This document shows positions 1-6,154 of a stretch of 6,154 nt of DNA, in pieces. The notes beneath the pieces were generated by a model. It saw nothing but the letters and a program-made list of their open reading frames with translations, ran no database searches and was not told where the DNA came from. Position numbers and translations under genes: made by a program. The DNA lies in NCBI GenBank assembly GCA_012031335.1, contig JAAUTT010000296.1, positions 1 to 6,154 on the forward strand. The letters are read 5' to 3'. Each line of letters starts with the position of its first letter. Within the stretch, counting starts at the first letter, position 1. The stretch is from Bacteroidales bacterium. Its GTDB lineage: Bacteria; Bacteroidota; Bacteroidia; Bacteroidales; JAAUTT01.

Positions 1-25
1 ATTTCAGTTTAAAAATATTTTTCAT
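1..25 (-). CDS. Start of a downstream gene of the SusCD operon (partial, off the left edge)
   Basis: Only eight codons are visible, reading M-K-N-I-F-K-L-K from the ATG at positions 25-23. A lysine-rich start followed by hydrophobic residues is what a Bacteroidota signal peptide or lipoprotein start looks like. It lies 20 bases after the corrected stop of the preceding lipoprotein gene (46-48), in the same direction, with an A/T-rich gap and no Shine-Dalgarno site. A further surface lipoprotein or a hydrolase is common at this position in SusCD operons, but nothing here identifies the product. The uncorrected frame of the upstream gene also runs through this point, so the call depends on accepting the frameshift at 73-75. 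Confidence 0.35.
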
Positions 26-45
26 AATCGTAAGCTTTAAATTGT

Positions 46-762
46 TTATTCCTCTTCTTTTACAAGAACTACTTTGAAATTTGAAATTATTGGGAAGAAC
101 ATAAAATGCATCCCAAGTAATACTTTTTGTTGTGGGATCGTAAATACCATCTACAAGGTCATTCAGCGAATCACCCCAACCTTGGTTGTAGCTGCTTACG
201 TGTGTTATGGTGTTATCGGCATTCGCAAAAAATAACCTGTAACAGCATAGGCAGATCCATATCCTGCCCCTTGATCATAATAGCCCCCTATAAAATCAGA
301 AACATAGAAAAACCCTGGAGCCAGTTTTTCAATACTAACGTTTAAATCCTTATATGCACGTGCAGGTGAAACCCTTGCAACATTTGAAATATAATCACCA
401 CTTATATCGGTTGCAGGAGCATTGGGATCATATACTACTATTTTCCTTTCGGTTGAAGAACTAAAACCATCGGAGTTTTTACCAGAATAGGATAAAGTGT
501 ACAATCCAATTGTATTTCCATCCACTTCTCCATCAACTTCAATACTTGAAGAAACATCAGTCTGACCTTCCATTGCCTTGAATCCGGGTTCCGTATATGC
601 TGTACCCACCGGAATAGTTACCAGATCACCTCCTGTCAGATCGTATGTAAGATAGTTGGTAATACGTGATACCCCTTCCGATTCAAGTTCTTTATCGCAG
701 CTATAGCCAAAAACAAGTGTGGCTGCCAATATTAAAATATATTGAATTTTTTTCATCGTCAT
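46..762 (-). CDS. DUF5011/DUF5012-type surface lipoprotein of a SusCD locus (frameshifted twice)
   Basis: This is a small accessory lipoprotein, probably on the cell surface and helping SusD bind ligand. It starts with Lys-Lys, a hydrophobic stretch (residues 6-18) and a cysteine at residue 22 after F-G-Y-S, a relaxed lipobox. C-D-K-E-L-E follows, and its Lys/acidic pattern resembles the surface-export signal of Bacteroidota lipoproteins. Residues about 40-112 look like a bacterial Ig-like DUF5011 domain (T-E-P-G-F-K-A, G-L-Y-T-L-S-Y and R-K-I-V-V-Y-D). The rest resembles DUF5012. As given, the frame stops at 205. Adding one T to the coding-strand T run (227-232) continues it as Y-F-F-A-N-A-D-N-T-I-T-H. 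Removing one A at 73-75 then gives the end V-V-L-V-K-E-E-E and a stop at 46-48. The corrected length is about 238 aa. A second ATG at 756-754 (M-K-K-I-Q-Y) is the more typical lipoprotein start. The gene lies 15 bases after susD, so it is probably cotranscribed. The domain names are from memory of the families and the exact ligand role is inferred. Confidence 0.8.
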
Positions 763-777
763 TAGTTTAAAATTAGA

Positions 778-2216
778 TTATAATGCCCACCAAACTTTTT
801 CATAAATTCTTTTCAGAGGAGGTGTATTGGGATTGGATTTACGTTCCGAATCGGGATACAATAAACGCTGAGGTCTTTGCTCGCCAATTGTACTTACAGG
901 CGAAACATCAAAGAAATCGGGATAACCTGTCCGGTTATAATCGAAAAAGGATTCGATTGCATTTGTATTAGCAGCGGCAATCCATTTCTGGGTAATGATC
1001 GATTCGAGTCCCTTATATTCATAAACACCACCAGCCTGATATAATGTCGGATCTGGAGTTAATCCGAGAAGTTTAAATGACTCATCAATACCCATCTGAT
1101 AATACTGAATAGCCATAGCTTCAGTTCCATATCTCAGCTGAGCTTCGGCAATTAAAAAATTAACTTCCGGAAGGGTAAAGAAATAAACCGGAGCAGTAGG
1201 ATTGAAATTGGGTAAAGACAAATTCTTGTAACTGGCATATTGTGTTTGAGCTTCTTTATAGAATCCCTGAGGAATTGCAACATGTCCGCCACCAAGTTCT
1301 GGAGTATTAAACAATGCATCCAAACGTGGATCCTGAGATTTTCTTAATGTGTCAAGTAAGGTTGCACTTGCGGCCACATTACCAGATAATCTGTCGATGA
1401 AAGTTTCGTAAAAAGGATTTCGGTTGTCTTCCTCATTTTTGAAAGCAATCATTTTGGCATCCTTTGTAAGAAAATTGTTTTCGGCCAATAAGGCAACTAT
1501 TTGTGAGCGATATTTTTCAGGATCAACATTTACATAACGCATATAAATTTTAAGTTTTAAAGTATTGGCAAACTTGAACCAATCGTTTAATTGATCATCT
1601 AAGTCAGCTTCCTTATCCGGAACACCACCAAAAATTATATCGCTATAGCCTACTTTTGAAACGCTGCTTAAGGAAAAATCTTTAGAAACAGCATCATCAA
1701 TGCGCATTAACAAACTGTCGTAAACAGCCTGTCCGGTTTCCCACTTTGGAGTTAAAACATTTACGCCTCTTAGCGCTTCAGAGAAAGGAATATCACCGTA
1801 CAGATCAGCCAATACCTGAAAGGTATAAGCCTGCATTAAAGTGGCAATCATATAGTATGACCAATCCCCTTCTTTTTGCGTCTCAACACGAATGTATTCG
1901 TAATCTTCCAGTGCATCGGAATAAAGCGATGAAAACTGGTTATCGAAATCGCCTTCGGTAAGGGAATATTCTTCCAGATTTACCCATTGTGAAGCAGCTG
2001 TGCTTTGAGTATAATGTTGCGACCAAACACCTCCCAAATGCTGATAGTAGCCCCCAATAACATATGCTGAACCAGCAATGGCGCTTGGAAGCACTAAGCT
2101 TGGTGTAACAACATCAGGATTATTAGGACTGGTATTGATATCGAAAAATCTTCACTGCAGGCAGTAAGCGTAAGAACAGTGAAGAGAATAGCTAACCATT
2201 TATTATTGTATTTCAT
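778..2216 (-). CDS. susD: SusD/RagB family nutrient-binding outer membrane lipoprotein (SusD-like_2), one frameshift
   Basis: This is the ligand-binding lipoprotein that sits as a lid on the SusC barrel at the outer face of the outer membrane. The ATG at 2216-2214 begins a clear lipoprotein signal: M-K-Y-N-N-K, a hydrophobic core, then lipobox L-T-A-C with Cys20, followed by S-E-D-F. As given, that frame ends at a TAG about 20 codons after the lipobox. The main frame opens just past it and runs to the stop at 778-780. One missing T in the coding-strand T run at 2144-2148 joins them as S-E-D-F-F-D-I-N-T-S-P-N-N-P-D, the usual SusD-like_2 N-terminus, giving 479 aa. Family features include G-G-V-W-S-Q-H-Y-T-Q, L-A-D-L-Y-G-D-I-P-F, the TPR-like N-F-L-I-A-E-A-Q-L-R-Y-G, I-I-T-Q-K-W-I-A and the end R-I-Y-E-K-V-W-W. 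A GTG at 2094 could be mistaken for the start, but it is an internal Val codon. The start overlaps the susC stop by four bases. The substrate is unknown. Confidence 0.93.
2213..2216 (-). other. susC stop / susD start overlap (ATGA)
   Basis: The susD ATG (2216-2214) shares bases with the susC TGA (2215-2213) in ACATTATGA. The overlap suggests translational coupling, which would help keep the two partners of the complex in balance. The start is supported by the perfect lipoprotein signal that follows, and the stop by the SusC-type last strand just before it. Confidence 0.85.
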
Positions 2217-5200
2217 AATGTACTAGTGTTTAAATTAAAGGATAATCTCACGCTAAATCCATAACTACGGGTTGAAGGTATAGCTCCGTATTCTCCATAA
2301 TCGGCTTCCAAACCATTCGAGTCTGCAAAAGTTGTAGCTTCGGGATCGATAAAGGTATTGCTCGAAGGAGTCCATAATAACAGGTTGCGGCCAATAAGTG
2401 AAAAATCGGCTTCCTGAATAAATGTTTTGTTTAACAATTTCTTTGGAAGTCTGTAACTAATTGAAACTTCGCGCAGCTTAACAAACGATTTGTCGATAAC
2501 GAATAACTTGCCAAATTTACCGGCTCCATAAGTCTGGTTGAAATACTGGTTGAAGTTGTTATCAAATCCGCTGATAGGAACTGTATTTTCAACATATTCA
2601 CCTGAAGCTGTACGTTGAACCGAATTCGGTATAATAAACGGCTGACGATCGTTAAAGGTAGTTTGAGGTCCGTTACCGGTAAAGTACATCATTTCGGCAG
2701 TACGCGAATACATTAAACCACCCTGGCGGATATCGAAAAGAATATTCATGGAGAAACCTTTATAAGAGAGAGCTGTTCCGGCGCCCATGATATAATCGTA
2801 TTGTGAATTACCGTAAATTTGTTTGGTAGCTGAAGTTACAGGTAAACCGCTGCTGTTTACAACAATTCTGCCATCTTCTGTCATTTCCGGGCCATCGCCT
2901 TCAAAAAGAGCAAGTGGTTCACCAGGACGACCTACAAAGCCAATTGAAGAGGTACCACCTAAATCTATCTGATCCAGACCTTCGACAAGTTCAACCAATT
3001 CATTTCTGTTCTTTGTGTAATTCCAGTTCAGTTTCCATTCGAAATTCCCGGTTCTAACAGGAACAACCGATACCATTAATTCAACACCTTTATTGGTTAT
3101 CTTTCCAAGATTCAAAGTTTGACTCCTGAAACCGGTGGACCCTGGAAGAGTTGCATTCCAGATAAGGTCCGTAATTGTTTTGTCGTATACTGCAACATCC
3201 ACATTAAAAACGCGATTCGAAGAAACGAAGATCAGCACCGATTTCCATTTCAGTTGTAATTTCAGGTTGAAGTCCCTGATTTCCGATTCTGTTGCTTAAA
3301 GTAAATGCATTTATATTATTAAGGAGTGGGAAATTAAGACTTCTGTAACGGTCTGTTAAACCTCCCTGAACAAATACAGATTTGATAAGATAAGGACCAG
3401 CATCATTACCTGTTTTGGCCATACCAGCACGGATTTTACCAAACGACAAAATACTTCTTAGGTTACTACCCAAAAGTTCGGAGAAGGTAAAACTAAGACT
3501 CACACCCGGATAAAAAAACGAGCGGTTGGACGAAGGCAAGGTAGAGGACCAGTCGTTACGCGCCAGTACATTTAAGTTAAGGAAGCCACCATAAGTTAAA
3601 TCAACACTTCCATAAGCCCCAACTAACCTGCGTTTAGAAGTTTCCTCAGTTACCGTAGGAGTAGATGAGCTGTTCGAAAGGTTGTAAAAATTGGGAATAT
3701 CCAAACCAATTACCTGAGCAGACTGATCTCTGGATTCGCGCTGATTAAAGTTGTGCCCTAAGATGGCATTGAACTCGAGTTTATCAAAGAATGTTTTGTT
3801 AACATTAATAATAAAATCAGTATTTATCTCAGCATTATAATAAGAAGATTCCCTTACACGACCAACTTCATCGTTATAATTAGCTCTTTCGCTCAAGGTA
3901 ATAGCTCTCCACGATTTCAGTGTAGCATTCGAAACATCGGAACCTAAACGAAAAGTGGTTTTTAACCAGGGAGTCAATGCATAATCGAGGGTAACATTAC
4001 CGAATAAACGGTTTTCAGTAAATTTATTACCATGCTCATTCAAAACATAGTAGGGGTTTTGAGCATATATGGTGTAATAATTGTCAACATCGTTAAACTT
4101 GTTATTATAGTCCTTCTGATCAACGATACTGATGTCCCGTGGCGTTTGGAAAAGACCATCCATAACAGATTGTTCCTGACCTGTAATGGCTACGCGGCTG
4201 TCCTTTTTAACATAATTAAAAGACCCTGATACATCCAGTTTATTTCCAAATTTGGATGAACCACGGATAGCAAAGTTGTTACGTTTATAAGAATCCACAT
4301 CGCCGGGAAGAATACCATCAGCGTTGATATTTCCATAGGATAGATAATAACTCGATTTATCATTTCCATTGGTAATCGAAACTGAATTATTCAACGTAAC
4401 ACCTGTATCAAAGAAATCTTTAACATTTGTTTTTAAAGCTTTGTAGGGTTTAATTTGTTGCTGATTATCTACAACGTGACCCCAAATTCTTGTAACTCCA
4501 TCGAACTTTGGACCCCAGCTACCATTTTCTTCGAGGTTGGCTTCCAGCGTACCATCGTACCAACCCTGACCAAACTCATTCTGCATTTCGGAAATCCGCA
4601 ATGGATTTTCGAAGGTGGTAGAGCTGGCAATATCTATTTTAGCTCCTTTTCCAGCCTGATTAGATCCTTTTTGGTAGTAATGATAATTACACCATTTGAA
4701 GCCCTTGAACCATACAATGCAGCACCCGATGCACCTTTTAATACAGTGATCGACTCAATATCTTCCGGATTTATATCGTTGGCACGGTTACCAAAGTCCA
4801 TACCTTCATTAATATCGGTATCACCAATCAACCGGTTACTAATGGGAACGCCATCCACAACATATAATGGCTGATTATTTCCACCCAACGATGAAAAACC
4901 TCTGAGTAATACCCTTGACGAAGAACCGGGTTGACCCGAAGCAGAGGATATATTGATACCGGCAACTTTACCCTGAAGTGCATTCATGGCATTCCGGCTA
5001 CCTGACGCAGTAATATCGTCGCTCGAAACACTTGTAGCGGCATAACCAAGATTTTTCTCCGATTTCCTGATACCAAGTGCTGTAACAACAACTTCTTCAA
5101 GACCGGTAGCAGAAGGCTCCAAAGCCACATCAATCGTGGTTCTTCCACCCATTTCCTGTTCGAGTGTTGTCATCCCTACATAACTAAATACAAGCGTACC

Positions 5201-5404
5201 AGTGCCTGAAGGAACATTAAGTACATAATTTCCGTCAATATCCGCAGTGGTACCCACTGTACTTCCCTTAACAACCACAGTTGCACCGGGCAGAGGAGTA
5301 CCATCTTCAGCAGATGTTACTTTCCCCCTTACCTGAACTGTTTGCGCAGCAATACCAATCCACCCTGTAAGGGCAAGAACAATTAATAATAAGAATCTTC
5401 TCAT
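2213..5404 (-). CDS. susC: SusC/RagA family TonB-linked outer membrane transporter (two frameshifts)
   Basis: This is the TonB-dependent barrel that imports the ligand captured by SusD. The ATG at 5404-5402 gives a signal peptide (M-R-R, hydrophobic core, cleavage likely after Ala20). A CarboxypepD_reg-like domain follows at about 23-97 (V-R-G-K-V-T, P-L-P-G-A-T-V, D-G-N-Y). Next come the TonB box near 102-111 (L-E-E-V-V-V-T-A-L-G) and the plug at about 115-245 (L-Y-V-V-D-G-V-P, I-T-V-L-K-G-A-S-G-A-A-L-Y-G-S-R). The rest is the barrel, including A-R-N-D-W-S-S-T-L and the final strand Y-G-F-S-V-R-L-S-F. There is no N-terminal STN domain, which argues against control by an anti-sigma partner. 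The gene is read in three pieces. A missing A at 4668-4672 ends the first piece at 4634; restoring it gives T-T-K-K-G-S-N-Q-A-G-K-G-A-K. An extra T at 3206-3210 ends the second at 3204; removing it gives E-S-R-F-N-V-D-V-A-V-Y-D. The indels cancel, so the full gene is exactly 1064 codons (1063 aa), a normal family length. No substrate can be assigned. Confidence 0.95.
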
Positions 5405-5558
5405 ATAGATTACTTTTAGGTTTTATAGAAATAGATCATTTAATGTAGCAATAACCGACTATTATTGAAATGTACATAGGCTGAGTTAACGGATGGTGTC
5501 TTTGGGTTTGCAGTTGGCGGAAATGTACGATCAGTTGGGGAAAAAATAAAAATTTAAT

Positions 5559-5566
5559 AAAACTTA
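5559..5566 (-). promoter_or_regulatory. Possible -7 box (TAAGTTTT) for the susC operon
   Basis: Read on the minus strand, the left palindrome arm plus one flanking base gives TAAGTTTT, one mismatch from TAnnTTTG. Use of this box would give a susC leader of about 145 bases. No -33 element is clear. The two TACATTTC sequences closer to susC are alternatives with the same number of mismatches, so the true promoter is not settled. Confidence 0.3.
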
Positions 5567-5587
5567 GCGTATTTTTACGCTAAGTTT
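5560..5587. promoter_or_regulatory. 12-bp perfect inverted repeat, probable operator for the divergent regulator
   Basis: The arms AAACTTAGCGTA (5560-5571) and TACGCTAAGTTT (5576-5587) are exact reverse complements around a TTTT spacer. The size and symmetry fit a dimeric repressor or activator site, and Nudix-family NrtR-type regulators bind palindromes of about this length next to their own genes. The right arm contains the -7-like box of the regulator and the left arm contains a near match for susC, so a bound dimer could block both directions. That it is the regulator's own site is inferred from position. A terminator is unlikely because it lies between two divergent starts and has no T tract after it. 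Confidence 0.7.
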
Positions 5588-5588
5588 G
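5581..5588 (+). promoter_or_regulatory. -7 box (TAAGTTTG) for the regulator gene
   Basis: TAAGTTTG matches the Bacteroidota housekeeping -7 consensus TAnnTTTG exactly. Transcription would start near 5595 and leave a leader of about 40 bases before the ATG at 5635. It lies mostly inside the right arm of the palindrome, which fits autoregulation. I see no clear TTTG-type -33 element at the usual distance, so the call rests on the -7 match and position. Confidence 0.5.
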
Positions 5589-5634
5589 GATTTGATATTT
5601 CTTATTTATAATTTCGTTCCGTTAACAACTACTT

Positions 5635-6154
5635 ATGACACGTTTAAATCCCCATGTATCAGTCGACTGTGTAGTATTCGGATTCGATTCCGGAAAACTA
5701 AAAGTGTTATTAATTGAACGGGAAAAACAGGGAATGAGAATGAAAAATCTCATAAGTTAAAAACTTCCAGGCAGTTTAATATCCGAAAACGAAGACCTGG
5801 ACGAATCAGCTTATCGCACGCTTAAAGAACTTACAGGACTGGATAATATTTACCTTAAACAGTTTCAGGTTTTTGGATCGCCAAACCGTCTTACACCCGA
5901 AGAAGACCTCAACTGGCTCAAAATAACCAGCAATACAAACGTCGACAGGGTTGTAACAATTGCTTATTATTCATTAATAAAGCTCCAGGACAGTAATCTC
6001 ACAGAGAAAACCATCTGGCACCCCGTTAACGATTTGCCCGAACTGGTATTCGACCACAATTTAATCGTTAAAATGGCCTTAGAAGCACTCCAACGGGAAA
6101 TCCGCAGCGAACCTCTTTGTTTTGAACTTCTTCCTAAAAAAGTTCACAATCAGA
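5635..6154 (+). CDS. Nudix-fold transcriptional regulator, NrtR/AraR-like (in-frame stop, cut by right edge)
   Basis: This is probably a sugar- or metabolite-sensing DNA-binding regulator of the divergent SusCD operon. The ATG at 5635 gives H-V-S-V-D-C-V-V-F-G-F-D and L-K-V-L-L-I-E-R, the usual NrtR-type N-terminus. Residues 43-69 hold a decayed Nudix box. Relative to GX5EX7REUXEEXGU, it keeps E53, R61, L63, E65, G68 and L69 but has S47, T62 and L66 in place of the Gly and two catalytic Glu, so hydrolase activity is unlikely. F-G-S-P-N-R, V-V-T-I-A-Y-Y-S-L and F-D-H-N-L-I follow. The winged-helix domain starts at about 163 (F-E-L-L-P-K-K); roughly 70 residues are missing. A TAA at 5758-5760 (codon 42) breaks the frame. 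It disappears if the A run at 5723-5727 gains one base and that at 5759-5763 loses one, giving K-S-H-K-L-K-L-P-G-S-L-I. An extra A at 6136-6141 spoils F-T-I-R. The best-known relative is the Bacteroides thetaiotaomicron arabinose regulator AraR. The ligand here is unknown. Confidence 0.88.

Larger units (their letters stand above)
5405..5634. promoter_or_regulatory. Divergent control region between susC and the Nudix-family regulator
   Basis: This 230-base non-coding stretch separates two genes reading away from each other, so it must hold both promoters. The palindrome at 5560-5587 is its strongest element, much nearer the regulator start than the susC start. The susC leader side (5405-5558) has no exact TAnnTTTG on the minus strand. 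It does have two copies of TACATTTC, a one-base mismatch, at 5467-5474 and 5520-5527. It also holds short direct repeats (CAGTTGG at 5511-5517 and 5532-5538). No Shine-Dalgarno site precedes either start, as usual in this phylum. Confidence 0.75.

Noticed and set aside
127..345. Short plus-strand open frames (also near 783-971, 1746-1961 and 4032-4229)
   Set aside because: All are antisense to well-supported lipoprotein, SusD or SusC coding sequence and have no signal peptide, motif or plausible composition of their own.
2092..2094. GTG as the start of SusD
   Set aside because: It would remove the perfect lipobox and the conserved N-P-N-N-P-type start encoded just upstream; it is an internal Val codon.
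3206..4672. Programmed frameshifting or phase variation of SusC by homopolymer slippage
   Set aside because: The runs are only five bases long, there is no slippery heptamer with a following structure that I can see, and the same kind of break also occurs in unrelated genes of the window.
4455..4874. Open frame of about 139 codons on the plus strand
   Set aside because: It lies opposite the conserved SusC plug and barrel start, has no recognisable domain and bridges the frameshift site, so it is an antisense shadow.
5560..5587. Palindrome as an intrinsic terminator
   Set aside because: It lies between two divergent gene starts, has an AT-rich stem and is not followed by a T tract.
1..6154. 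CRISPR array, insertion sequence, tRNA, rRNA or toxin-antitoxin module
   Set aside because: No regularly spaced repeats, transposase motifs, terminal inverted repeats or RNA-gene signatures were seen; nearly all sequence is explained by the five genes and the control region.

Overview
The window comes from a member of the Bacteroidota (Bacteroidetes). It holds a polysaccharide- or nutrient-utilisation type outer-membrane locus: a SusC/RagA TonB-linked transporter, a SusD-like_2 surface lipoprotein and a small DUF5011/DUF5012-type lipoprotein, all on the minus strand. A Nudix-fold (NrtR/AraR-like) transcriptional regulator diverges from them on the plus strand. The base composition is moderately AT-rich. 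Shine-Dalgarno sites are absent and a TAnnTTTG-type -7 box is present, both typical of this phylum. The genus cannot be read from the sequence.

Layout, left to right: 1-25 is the first eight codons of a further minus-strand gene running off the left edge; 46-762 is the accessory lipoprotein; 778-2216 is the SusD-like lipoprotein; 2213-5404 is the SusC-like transporter; 5405-5634 is the divergent control region, with a perfect 12-bp inverted repeat (5560-5587) whose arms carry outward-facing -7-like boxes; 5635-6154 is the regulator, cut by the right edge. The minus-strand genes read susC > susD > accessory lipoprotein > next gene. The susC/susD stop and start overlap as ATGA and the later gaps are 15 and 20 bases, so this looks like one operon.

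Likely joint function: the SusD protein and the accessory lipoprotein capture a ligand at the cell surface, and SusC imports it across the outer membrane using TonB energy. The Nudix-fold regulator probably senses a metabolite of that ligand and controls both directions through the palindrome. The substrate cannot be deduced here.

The main oddity is that every complete gene, and also the regulator, is interrupted by single-base frameshifts or a stop. All are explained by one-base length changes in short A/T homopolymers, except one in a three-base run. Restoring one base each gives continuous, family-like proteins (SusC 1063 aa, SusD 479 aa, lipoprotein about 238 aa). This is most simply read as homopolymer-length sequencing error in a draft or metagenomic assembly; real decay is the alternative. 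I found no CRISPR array, mobile element, RNA gene or convincing novel system.
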